A stretch of DNA of 35,232 bases from NCBI GenBank assembly GCA_023381415.1, contig JAMCUN010000008.1:1-35232 (forward strand), written 5' to 3'. A model generated the notes under the pieces. The model had not been told where the DNA came from, did no database searches, and saw nothing but the letters and a program-made list of their open reading frames with translations. Below, in pieces: positions 1-8,083 of the stretch. The translations under genes and the position numbers were made by a program. Numbering within the stretch: the first letter of the stretch is position 1; each line of letters starts with the position of its first letter. Source of the DNA: Thermoplasmatota archaeon. Lineage in GTDB: Archaea > Thermoplasmatota > Thermoplasmata > Thermoplasmatales > GCA-001856825.

Positions 1-894
1 AAGGAGGACGATCCTGGAGTCCTCCCTTTCCCCCCCGAAATCGTAGTTGAGATAGCCGTTCAGCCTTGATGAGAACTCTCTGATTTCATCGTGGGACGGC
101 ATGTTGTTTATCGTCAGCCTGTTCCTAGACCCTCCTACGTGTACGTACCCCTTGCTCTCCACGAAATCAGGGTCTGCCTTCTTGTCCAGCCTGTAGTACT
201 CTTCTACGTATCCAAGATTAACACCCTTCACGAGCGTATGCCTTATGACAGTTCTTGTGTCGAGCGAAGGCAGGAGCTCGAGCGTCCTGTTCAGCCTTTC
301 CCAGGAATCCTTGTAAATGGGGTTCAGGACCTCGTTGAATATCTTCCTGTTAGGGGCGGCTACAGTCACGTACAGTTGGGTTGGGAGAACCTTCAGTTTC
401 TCAAGTGTATCCGGCTGAGTGCCGTTAGTCACGACGAATGTTGAAATGTGCCTCTTCTTCGCCTCCATCAGCAGGTCGTCAAGTTTCCCGTAAAGGGTCG
501 GTTCACCTGTCAGTGATATTGCCATGTGCTTCGGTTGCTGGGCGTCGAGCCACTTCTTCATGTTCGTCCTCGAATCCCCCTTGAATCCTGTGAGGAGTAG
601 GCGCTGCGCTTCTATCGACCCTTCCATGATGTCTTCGGCATCATCCTCCTGGGGTATCCTGGCCCCCTCCCATCCCTGGGACCTCCAGCAGAACGTGCAG
701 TTCTCGGAGCACCAGTCCACTGAAGGTGTCATCTGCACGCACCTGTGGCTCTCGATGCCGTAGAAGGTATTCTTGTAGCACGGCCTGTTGTAATACAGGT
801 CCTGCCTGACCCAGTGGCACAGCTTCACCCCTGAGTGATTTCCGACAATCTTGTACCCCTGTTTTTCAAGGGCCCTCTTCTTAACTTCATCCAT
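1..894 (-). CDS. taw1: tRNA 4-demethylwyosine synthase Taw1 (partial, C-terminus outside window)
   Basis: Radical SAM enzyme that builds the tricyclic core of wyosine at G37 of tRNA-Phe, using pyruvate and SAM. Reading the minus strand from the ATG at 892-894 gives an uninterrupted frame to the window edge (298 codons). The radical SAM cluster motif CSENCTFCWR lies at about residues 59-68, preceded by the family-typical stretch ending in SHRCVQMTPS. A segment containing AISLTGEPTLYG and a late EDSRIVLL match archaeal Taw1. The start overlaps the end of the upstream methyltransferase gene by 8 bases, so both are probably co-transcribed as a tRNA-modification operon. The C-terminus lies beyond base 1. 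Family assignment is firm; the operon is inferred from the overlap. Confidence 0.93.
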   Translation of the reverse strand, partial: MDEVKKRALEKQGYKIVGNHSGVKLCHWVRQDLYYNRPCYKNTFYGIESHRCVQMTPSVDWCSENCTFCWRSQGWEGARIPQEDDAEDIMEGSIEAQRLLLTGFKGDSRTNMKKWLDAQQPKHMAISLTGEPTLYGKLDDLLMEAKKRHISTFVVTNGTQPDTLEKLKVLPTQLYVTVAAPNRKIFNEVLNPIYKDSWERLNRTLELLPSLDTRTVIRHTLVKGVNLGYVEEYYRLDKKADPDFVESKGYVHVGGSRNRLTINNMPSHDEIREFSSRLNGYLNYDFGGEREDSRIVLL

Positions 895-1609
895 TAAGGT
901 TTACACCCACCCCCGAAACTATGAATCCGGTATGGTACAGGAACGAAGTTTCGGGCCTCATTCCCATGGAGCTCAGCTGCATGGGGACATCTATGAGTTC
1001 ATGGACATTGACTAAAAAACCCTTTTTTAATAGGAAACGCGAAAACCTCTCCGCCTGGGAATAGGTCGGAAGGATTGTTGCTACCTTCTTGTCGCCTGTC
1101 AGCTTCCTGTCAAGGAACGTCCACGGTTCAGGGTTGTCTATGAATATGCAGCCGAATGAATCCAGATCAGCTTCCATCCCGTCCCTGTTGTTTGCCTCGA
1201 TGAACTCCCCAACCTCAAACCTTGTTATGTTCTTCCTGAGAAGGTCAAAGTACTCACGGTCGATCTCATAGCTCACTATCCTTATCCTGAACATCAGCGC
1301 TGCCAGGACGGAAAATCCACCTGCACCTCCCCCTATCTCAAGAAGCTCTTTGCAGAAAGGAAGGTCCAGCTCGAAACCGATCTGGGACACATCCTTGGGG
1401 AGGACTATCTGGGGTCCCCTCTCTATTGAGGAGGAAACGTCGCTCAGCGTCGACTTCCTCGTCCTGAACGTCCTTGACCCAAGCTCAATCCCATCTCTTG
1501 AGATGGATATCTTCCTGGTATCAACATTCCCGAGATTCCTTATGTATATCAGTCCCGCCTGATTGGAGAATGAATATAGCTCCGTGTCGTTGTAAATTGT
1601 TACGAGCAC
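887..1609 (-). CDS. trmI: tRNA (adenine-57/58-N1)-methyltransferase, TrmI-like
   Basis: Probable SAM-dependent methyltransferase making m1A in the T-loop of tRNA. The 240-residue protein has a short N-terminal beta-rich part, then the TrmI-type sequence GPQIVLPKD at about residues 66-74, the SAM-binding loop LEIGGGAGG at about 90-98, an acidic residue ending the next strand (SYEID), the segment DNPEPW, and a late RPETSFLYHTG resembling the R-P...HTG ending of TrmI proteins. The start is GTG at 1607-1609; an AT-rich TATA-like box lies about 25 bases upstream, which suggests a leaderless mRNA. The glycine-rich loop is slightly unusual (GGGAGG rather than GTGSG). Another Rossmann tRNA methyltransferase is possible but less likely. 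Confidence 0.82.
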   Translation of the reverse strand: MLVTIYNDTELYSFSNQAGLIYIRNLGNVDTRKISISRDGIELGSRTFRTRKSTLSDVSSSIERGPQIVLPKDVSQIGFELDLPFCKELLEIGGGAGGFSVLAALMFRIRIVSYEIDREYFDLLRKNITRFEVGEFIEANNRDGMEADLDSFGCIFIDNPEPWTFLDRKLTGDKKVATILPTYSQAERFSRFLLKKGFLVNVHELIDVPMQLSSMGMRPETSFLYHTGFIVSGVGVNLNG

Positions 1610-1627
1610 AGGATGAACAGAATAAAG

Positions 1628-1640
1628 AATTTAAAATAGT
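1628..1640. promoter_or_regulatory. Shared TATA region between trmI-taw1 and alaS
   Basis: The run TTTAAAAT at 1630-1637 lies 26 bases before the alaS GTG. Read on the other strand, the same AT-rich core lies about 25 bases before the trmI GTG. One nearly symmetric element therefore probably serves both divergent leaderless transcripts. This is positional evidence only. Confidence 0.5.
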
Positions 1641-1655
1641 TATTCTTCCACTCTT

Positions 1656-4241
1656 GTGTCGGAGAGGGAAGAGGTCATTGGTTATTTTGTGGAGAACGGT
1701 TATGAGAAGAAAAAGTGCGTAAGCTGCGGTAAGATATTCTGGACGATAGACAGGGGAAGAGAAACATGCGGGGAAATACCATGCGACCCTTACTCATTCA
1801 TAGGAAACCCCCCGACTTCCAGGAAATATTCGCTACTGGAGATGAGGGAGGAGTTCCTTTCATTCTTCGAAGGGCTGGGGCACAAGAGGGTGAAGAGGTA
1901 CCCGATAGTTGCGAGATGGAGGGAGGATGTTTATCTCGTGAACGCCAGCATCTATGATTTCCAGCCGCACGTGACATCAGGCAAGGTACCACCGCCCGGA
2001 AATCCGCTTGTCATATCCCAACCGTGCATAAGGACGGTGGACCTGGATAACGTAGGGAAGACAGGGAGACACCTGTCAGTCTTTGAGATGGGGGGTGCGA
2101 AGGCTTTCAATTTCCCAGGGAACGAGGTGTACTGGAAGGACAGGGCGATAGAGCTCGCAGTTGGGTTGGGAGAACCCCTCGGTGTGAAGAAGGAGGAGAT
2201 AGTTTTCAAGGAGAAGCCGTGGGCAGGCGGCGGAAACGCGGGTTCCTCAGTAGAGGTGATGGTAAGGGGGCTGGAGGTGGCAACCCTCGTCTTCATGGAC
2301 ATGGTAGAAACGCCGGATGGGGACGTTGAGATTGATGGAGTACGTTACAGGAAGATGGAAAACAGGATAGTGGATACCGGGTACGGGATAGAAAGATTCA
2401 CCTGGCTCTCCCAGGGTACTGATACAATATATGAGGCTCTCTACCCACAGCTGGTTTCAGGGCTCATGAAGGAGGCTAAGATGTCGAGGCCTGACTTCCT
2501 CAGGAACTTCATCGACTCATATGCCAGGGAGGATGGCTCTGAAGTGAAATTCCTGGGGTCGCTCACCGAAGAGCAGCGGGTAAACCTGGACAAACTTTCA
2601 AACATATACGTTCTTGCAGACCACAGCCGTGCAATAACTATACTGCTCTACGACGGCCTCGTTCCGTCAAACTCAAAGGCGGGCTACGTACTGAGAATGC
2701 TGATCAGGAGGGCACTCCTCGCAAGGAAGAAACTTGGAGTTATGACGGACCTGTGGGGGCTGATAGAGCAGCAGAAGGAGCGGTTCAATAGCATCCTTGA
2801 TACGAGTCTGGAGGGTTCGGCAAGGGATATAGTGAATCTTGAGGTGGAGAGGTTCGACGAACTGCTTGGAAAGGGGGATGCAATGATAAGGAAGCATTCC
2901 AAAGGTGGAGCGATCAGCGCTGACGACGTCCTCCTCCTATTCGAATCAAACGGTCTTCCAATAGAGTACGTGAAGGAAAGGTGTGAGGCTCTGGGCATCA
3001 GGTTCCCCGAGAGGATGGAGAAGGCAAGGGGGTTCTCGAACATCAGGAAGGAACCAAGGGAGAAGGAAATTACCCTGAAGAAAAGGTACCCTCCGACAGG
3101 TAAATCATATTACGAAGACGAAAGGATAACGGAATTCAACAGCAGGGTTGTGGGGATAGAGGGGGGAGGAATAATCCTTGAAAACACCTATTTCTATCCG
3201 GAAGGCGGAGGGCAGCCATACGACAAGGGGATAATCACTTCCTCCGGGATGAAGGCATCAGTGGATGAGGTGAAGCTTGTGGACGGTGCAATAGTCCATT
3301 ATGTGGACGATGCCAGCGGAATGAGGGTTGGGGAAGTTGTTCACGGTGCGGTGGCAGTCGAGAGGAGAAGGAGGCTGATGCAGAGCCACACTGCAACCCA
3401 CATACTCCTCTCATCCATAAGGTACGTTCTGGGGCCTCACATCTGGCAGGCGGGCGCCCAAAAGGACGAGGCAGTAAGCAGGCTGGACGTAACGCATTTC
3501 AGGGATGTTTCGAGGGACGAGATATCGAGGATAGAAGAGAGGGCAAACGACGTCGTGAGGCTCAACGTCCCTATACACAAGGAGTTCGTGGACAGGAATA
3601 CTGCAGAAATGAAATACGGCTTCACCCTCTACCAGGGGGGAATACCGGAAGGGAACAAGCTGAGGCTTGTGGAGATACCCGGAATAGATGCGGAGGGGTG
3701 CGGTGGAACGCATCTTGACTACACAGGTGAGGTCGGGTACATCAAGATAGTGAAGGTGGAGAGGATACAGGACGGAATAATAAGGTTCAATTTCGCAGCT
3801 GGTAAGTCAGCTGTGGAGTATTCGGACAGGCAGAGCAGCCAGCTCTCAGGGATAAGGGAAAGGCTGGGGGAGGATCCTGTGAAGGCGTTCGAAGACGTGA
3901 ACCGTTCACTGGAAGAGACAAGGAAGGCCATTGAGACAGGATTCGAATATTCAAGAATATCTTACAAGGGAAGGGAGATGAAGATTTTAGCAGTGAACGA
4001 GTCAATAGCTGAATCTGTGTCAAAGAGCTTGTCATCCTTAAATGGAATCGTGATATCGAAGGAAAAGATCAGGGTCGCATCATCCTCTCCGGATATCTCA
4101 GCACTGGAAGTGATGAGGAGCCTGGAGAAGAGGGGTATCGCAAAAGGTGGCGGGAACAAGAACTACGCACAAGGAAAAGTATTAAAGGAAAATCTAAGTA
4201 CAAAGGAAGTGGAAGAGGCGATAACGTATAACAGCGGATGA
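1656..4241 (+). CDS. alaS: Alanyl-tRNA synthetase, archaeal type
   Basis: Charges tRNA-Ala with alanine. The 861-residue protein begins with the archaeal N-terminal extension with paired cysteines (CVSCGKIFWT, then CGEIPC) before the class II catalytic core. The editing domain carries the zinc/active-site signature HTATH at about residues 577-581 and CGGTH at about 681-685. The C-terminal portion is the dimerising C-Ala region, ending in a glycine-rich tail. Length is close to other archaeal AlaRS. Start is GTG at 1656, 26 bases after a TATA-like box; the window also holds a tRNA-Ala gene and a free-standing AlaX editing protein. No missing catalytic motif was seen. Confidence 0.97.
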   Translation: MSEREEVIGYFVENGYEKKKCVSCGKIFWTIDRGRETCGEIPCDPYSFIGNPPTSRKYSLLEMREEFLSFFEGLGHKRVKRYPIVARWREDVYLVNASIYDFQPHVTSGKVPPPGNPLVISQPCIRTVDLDNVGKTGRHLSVFEMGGAKAFNFPGNEVYWKDRAIELAVGLGEPLGVKKEEIVFKEKPWAGGGNAGSSVEVMVRGLEVATLVFMDMVETPDGDVEIDGVRYRKMENRIVDTGYGIERFTWLSQGTDTIYEALYPQLVSGLMKEAKMSRPDFLRNFIDSYAREDGSEVKFLGSLTEEQRVNLDKLSNIYVLADHSRAITILLYDGLVPSNSKAGYVLRMLIRRALLARKKLGVMTDLWGLIEQQKERFNSILDTSLEGSARDIVNLEVERFDELLGKGDAMIRKHSKGGAISADDVLLLFESNGLPIEYVKERCEALGIRFPERMEKARGFSNIRKEPREKEITLKKRYPPTGKSYYEDERITEFNSRVVGIEGGGIILENTYFYPEGGGQPYDKGIITSSGMKASVDEVKLVDGAIVHYVDDASGMRVGEVVHGAVAVERRRRLMQSHTATHILLSSIRYVLGPHIWQAGAQKDEAVSRLDVTHFRDVSRDEISRIEERANDVVRLNVPIHKEFVDRNTAEMKYGFTLYQGGIPEGNKLRLVEIPGIDAEGCGGTHLDYTGEVGYIKIVKVERIQDGIIRFNFAAGKSAVEYSDRQSSQLSGIRERLGEDPVKAFEDVNRSLEETRKAIETGFEYSRISYKGREMKILAVNESIAESVSKSLSSLNGIVISKEKIRVASSSPDISALEVMRSLEKRGIAKGGGNKNYAQGKVLKENLSTKEVEEAITYNSG

Positions 4242-4263
4242 AATCCAGAACATTCGCTCAACT

Positions 4264-5985
4264 GTGCGCAAGTACTTTGCAGTGACGAATGAGGTCAAGA
4301 TACAGGAAGGGGTGTACGAATTCCACACCCTCGTGGACCCGAACCTTGAATCCGATTTCAAGAAGCTGGTAGCTGAGCTCAAGCAAATGGGATATATACC
4401 CGTTATCGGCAGGGGGAAGGGGCCAGGTTCGGACTACGTGATATCTGTCATCAAGAAGAGGAACGCCCGCCCTTTCGGTATATGGGTGAACATAACACTC
4501 CTTGTCGCAACGCTGGCATCAACGATCTACGTCGGATCTCTCCTTGCAGCCCCCTATTTCGGGCTGGGTGACACGTGGAAGCTCTATCTGTACGGCTTCC
4601 TGTACTTCTCTCTTCCCCTCCTCATAATCCTAGGGTCCCACGAGTTCGGGCACTATTTTGTTGCAAAGAGAAACGGAGTTGCAGCCTCACTCCCATTCTT
4701 CATCCCCCTTCCGGTCCCTCCCCTCGGAACGATGGGCGCATTCATATCACTCAGGGACCCCCTCCCGGACAGGAAGACGCTGATCAAGATCGGCGCTGCC
4801 GGCCCCCTTGTAGGATTCGTGATGAGCATCGTCGTTGGTATAATAGGGGCATACCTGGGGAACATCCAGAAGCCGGTCATCATAACGAATTCCCAGGTTA
4901 CTACGCTGATTTACCTGCCGGTGATCTATTACATCTTCCCGGCAATACACATATCCAACAGCATACACCCAGTTGCGTTCGCCGCATGGGTAGGTTTCCT
5001 TGTTACTGCGATAAACCTCTTCCCGATAGGGCAGCTTGACGGAGGGCACGTTGCGAGAGGCCTTCTCGGCAAGAATGCAAAGTACCTGAGCTACTCGTTC
5101 ATCGTTATCCTCGTCATCCTCGGTATATACTACTTCTCATGGATACTCTTCGCCATAATCATCATAATCCTGGGGCTGAACCATCCTCCTCCTCTCAATG
5201 ACATTTCAAGGCCAGGAAGGAGGGAAATCATGGTCGGCGTGGTTGCTATAGCCCTCGTTGCCATATGTTTCTCCCCGATACCTTTTGCAGAGCACGTCGC
5301 ACCAGACACATCGGTAGCATACATTACCGGTGGAAACAATTTCATAATCGTTGGCAACCCTGCATTCGATGTAGACCATATGTCCCTCATAGTTGATAAC
5401 ACGAACAACTACACAATTCTCAATACGGTTGCCGTAAAGGCTCCTCCGGGCTTGCACTCGACAGCCCCATTTAACAACAGCACAGGGCCCCTTGAGAAGA
5501 AGATGTACGAGATAGCCGTCTGGCCATCATCCAATCTAACTCTCGGTTTCTATAGCTTTTATGTCAGCGTATCTACTGAAACAAAACACTGGAACTTCGA
5601 GAGAAACGTGACTGTTGTTGACCTGGATCCAAACCTGACTTTCAATAATAGGAATCCACTGTATTCAAATAGTACAACCATCAATCTTACTCTCTTAAAC
5701 GACGGCGGCTTGGCAACTCTCGAGGCCCATAGGTTCAATGGTTCTTCTGATTTCAGTATAATTGGCACGTCTGAGTTCACCAGCTCTGGAAACGGTATTC
5801 TTCTGACAATACCAGCAGGTAAACAGATAACAATTTCAATGGTATTCTTCAATCTGACTCAGGCAGCAGGAGTGGTATTTGTCGATGAGAACAGCCCATG
5901 GCAGGCGGTAGTTGTCTTCTACATACCTCCCAATTCGCCCCAGTACCAACTGCTCTCCAACACGCAAGGATCTCAATTTGCATAG
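4264..5985 (+). CDS. Site-2 protease-like membrane metalloprotease (M50) with C-terminal ectodomain
   Basis: Zinc-dependent intramembrane protease of the site-2 protease family. An N-terminal soluble part of about 75 residues is followed by several hydrophobic helices. The zinc motif HEFGH lies at about residues 126-130 and the second metal-ligand motif QLDGGH at about 257-262. After a last membrane segment near 320-340 there is a long, Asn/Thr/Ser-rich, beta-like ectodomain of more than 200 residues with many N-x-S/T sites, probably extracytoplasmic. The start is uncertain: GTG at 4264 is the only canonical choice, but the frame stays protein-like upstream (ITADEIQNIRST) back to an ATA at 4228, inside the end of alaS. 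Substrate unknown. Confidence 0.9.
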   Translation: MRKYFAVTNEVKIQEGVYEFHTLVDPNLESDFKKLVAELKQMGYIPVIGRGKGPGSDYVISVIKKRNARPFGIWVNITLLVATLASTIYVGSLLAAPYFGLGDTWKLYLYGFLYFSLPLLIILGSHEFGHYFVAKRNGVAASLPFFIPLPVPPLGTMGAFISLRDPLPDRKTLIKIGAAGPLVGFVMSIVVGIIGAYLGNIQKPVIITNSQVTTLIYLPVIYYIFPAIHISNSIHPVAFAAWVGFLVTAINLFPIGQLDGGHVARGLLGKNAKYLSYSFIVILVILGIYYFSWILFAIIIIILGLNHPPPLNDISRPGRREIMVGVVAIALVAICFSPIPFAEHVAPDTSVAYITGGNNFIIVGNPAFDVDHMSLIVDNTNNYTILNTVAVKAPPGLHSTAPFNNSTGPLEKKMYEIAVWPSSNLTLGFYSFYVSVSTETKHWNFERNVTVVDLDPNLTFNNRNPLYSNSTTINLTLLNDGGLATLEAHRFNGSSDFSIIGTSEFTSSGNGILLTIPAGKQITISMVFFNLTQAAGVVFVDENSPWQAVVVFYIPPNSPQYQLLSNTQGSQFA

Positions 5986-6001
5986 GCATGACTACCTACC
6001 A

Positions 6002-6009
6002 TTTTAATA
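6002..6009 (+). promoter_or_regulatory. TATA box for geranylgeranyl reductase gene
   Basis: TTTTAATA lies 28 bases before the ATG at 6030 in a short gap after the protease gene, matching the spacing of other leaderless genes in this window. Confidence 0.5.
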
Positions 6010-6029
6010 GGAAGTGATATTTCACCAAC

Positions 6030-7466
6030 ATGGCAGAATATGACGTTATAGTTGCGGGAGCGGGTGTTTCAGGATCCACAGCCGCGGCTATGGCCAGCAA
6101 GCTCGGCAAGAGCGTCCTTCTGATTGACAGGAACTCTTCCGATGAACCTGGGAAGAAGACCGTATGGGGGTGGGTCTGCGGGGACGCAGTCGCGAAGTCT
6201 CACATAACTTATGTTCAAAAGAACCTCGGGAATACGTTCAGCGATGAGGCGCTTGGGCTGAAAGTTGACGGAGTGGTTGCACTCTCTCCTGACCTTGGCT
6301 ACAAGCTGCCTTTCGACGGTGAGGGGTACAGCCTGGAAAGACCGCTTTTCGGCAAGGCGCTCTTTGACGAGGCTATCAAGAATGGTGCCGAATTCAGGGG
6401 AAGGTTCAGCATAGAGGGGCCGATACTGGAGGACAATGTGGTGAAGGGGGTGTATGGGAAGAACGAGAAGGGAGAGGAAGAGAGGATAAGGGCAAAGGTA
6501 ACGATAGATGCCCTCGGTATAGCTTCCCTCCTGAGGAGGAAACTCCCGGAGAACCCTTACATTGACAAGGAGATAGACTACGAGGACCTTGAACTCACGG
6601 GAAGGTTCATCTACAAGACAGGCGACTCATTTGACGATCCCAAGTACTACGATAGCAAGAACGCACTCATACACCTGAACCAGCAGATGGCGCCAGGAGG
6701 ATACGGATGGGTCTTCCCGAAGAAGGGGGGAAGGGTGAACGTGGGGCTCGGCGTACAGCACAGGAGCCTTGAGATAAGGAACAAGAAGTTTGGTGCGAAT
6801 GACAACCTCAAATCGCTCATAGAGAAGTACGTGAAGTGGAACCCCCTGTTCAAGAGCTATGAATTGGACAACACGAGCAAGAACGGTGAAGGGTACTGGA
6901 GCGTGAGCGTGAGGAGGCAGATGGAGGGTATGGTATTTCCGGGTTACATTGGTGCAGGGGATTCCATGGCTTCCGCAAACCCCCTAAGCGCGGGCGGAAT
7001 AGGTCCGGCACTGATAGGAGGTATCCTCGCGGGAAGGGCAGCTTCAACCGCTGTAGAAGCGAATGATGCCAGCCTGGAGGGGCTGTGGGGGTACAATGTT
7101 GATTACGTGAAGCAGTACGGGAAGAGCATGGCGGGAATGGAGGTGTTCAGGATATTCCTCCAATCAATGAACAACCAGGACATAGATTACGGGATGAAGA
7201 GCTTCATAACATACGAGGAGGCAGTAGAAATAACGTACGGGAGGATACCCGAACTGTCACTGACAAAGAAGGTGAGCAAGCTGGTCAGGGGGGTTGGGGC
7301 GCTAAGGACATTCAAGGACCTGGTATGGACAACGCAGAAGATGAAGGAGCTTAACAATCTTTACGCAGATTACCCAAAGTCGCCAAAGGAATTCCCTGAA
7401 TTCAAGAAAAAGGTTGTATCGACAATAAGCGAAGCAAAAGCAAGGATGCCATCATCCCCGGTATAG
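6030..7466 (+). CDS. Geranylgeranyl reductase family flavoprotein (archaeal lipid saturation)
   Basis: FAD-dependent reductase expected to saturate the isoprenoid chains of archaeal ether lipids (digeranylgeranylglycerophospholipid reductase-like). The N-terminal dinucleotide-binding motif GAGVSGS is at about residues 10-16, followed by an acidic strand end (LLIDRN). The family substrate-site sequence GGYGWVFPK and a second FAD motif (GAGDSMASANPLSAGGIG) are present. Length of 478 residues is somewhat longer than the roughly 390-450 usual for the family, with the extra residues in the C-terminal helical part. A geranylgeranyl reductase acting on another isoprenoid, such as a quinone side chain, cannot be excluded. 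It has its own promoter and stops four bases before the convergent ChrB-like gene. Confidence 0.88.
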   Translation: MAEYDVIVAGAGVSGSTAAAMASKLGKSVLLIDRNSSDEPGKKTVWGWVCGDAVAKSHITYVQKNLGNTFSDEALGLKVDGVVALSPDLGYKLPFDGEGYSLERPLFGKALFDEAIKNGAEFRGRFSIEGPILEDNVVKGVYGKNEKGEEERIRAKVTIDALGIASLLRRKLPENPYIDKEIDYEDLELTGRFIYKTGDSFDDPKYYDSKNALIHLNQQMAPGGYGWVFPKKGGRVNVGLGVQHRSLEIRNKKFGANDNLKSLIEKYVKWNPLFKSYELDNTSKNGEGYWSVSVRRQMEGMVFPGYIGAGDSMASANPLSAGGIGPALIGGILAGRAASTAVEANDASLEGLWGYNVDYVKQYGKSMAGMEVFRIFLQSMNNQDIDYGMKSFITYEEAVEITYGRIPELSLTKKVSKLVRGVGALRTFKDLVWTTQKMKELNNLYADYPKSPKEFPEFKKKVVSTISEAKARMPSSPV

Positions 7467-7470
7467 GGTG

Positions 7471-7938
7471 CTACCTGAGGGAGTGCTTGAGGACATTACC
7501 ATCACTCACTTTCAGCCTGCAGTATTCGTAGAGCGCGTCGTAGAGGGGGAACTGCCTCCTCATGTTCTCGAAGTCGTCGCCTGACGTTCTGCTGAAGCCG
7601 ATTGCAGCTGCCTCAAGCCCGGGTGATTCAGGAGGTGTATCTTCCAGTGACGCATCAGCCCCCCTGACTATCTTTGCCAGTTCGTGCAGCGGTGCATCTT
7701 CCAGTTTATACTTCCTTATGATGGCATCAAAAGAAACGAATTCCCTACCTTCCACTCTGTAGTGGTAAAGCTCCGCGCCCGGGACGTCAAACGGTATTGC
7801 ACCAGTGCGTTCAGCCTCCTCCATCACCCTATCCTTTGGAGCGAAGATGAACGTAGCATCAGGATCAACGAATTTTCTTATAAGCCAGGGGCAGGCGATC
7901 CTGTCGACCCTCGCATTCTCCCGCGTTATCCATTTCAT
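7471..7938 (-). CDS. ChrB-like (chromate resistance protein C-terminal domain) protein
   Basis: The 155-residue product starts MKWITRENARVDRIACPWLI, the characteristic opening of the ChrB C-terminal domain, and continues with FDVPGAELYH and a late ALYEYCR segment. It corresponds to the stand-alone domain without the ChrB N-terminal half. A longer reading from 8031 exists, but the ATG at 7936-7938 begins the family homology and lies 27 bases after a TATA-like box (7958-7965, minus strand), so I chose it. It is divergent from an MFS exporter, suggesting a joint role in oxyanion or toxic-compound resistance. The biochemical function of this domain is not well established. Confidence 0.82.
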   Translation of the reverse strand: MKWITRENARVDRIACPWLIRKFVDPDATFIFAPKDRVMEEAERTGAIPFDVPGAELYHYRVEGREFVSFDAIIRKYKLEDAPLHELAKIVRGADASLEDTPPESPGLEAAAIGFSRTSGDDFENMRRQFPLYDALYEYCRLKVSDGNVLKHSLR

Positions 7939-7957
7939 ATTTGAAAGCTGATTGAAC

Positions 7958-8062
7958 GTATTTAACCATTTGCCAACTCCCCTTCCTCCTAATTTGCGGG
8001 GTTGAAGCATGTCGAGGGATGATCGAAGCAATTAGTTTCTGAAGGTGCAGAATCATATTTAT
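7958..8062. promoter_or_regulatory. Divergent promoter region, ChrB-like / MFS
   Basis: A TATA-like TTAAATAC on the minus strand (7965-7958) serves the ChrB-like gene, and ATATTTAT at 8055-8062 lies 29 bases before the MFS ATG. The roughly 90 bases between them could hold an operator; I see no clear palindrome. Confidence 0.45.
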
Positions 8063-8083
8063 TCAAGGTAAAATAACCCCTCA

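Noticed and set aside
7939-8031. N-terminal extension of the ChrB-like protein
   Set aside because: The extension covers the TATA box and has no family similarity; the homology starts at ATG 7938.
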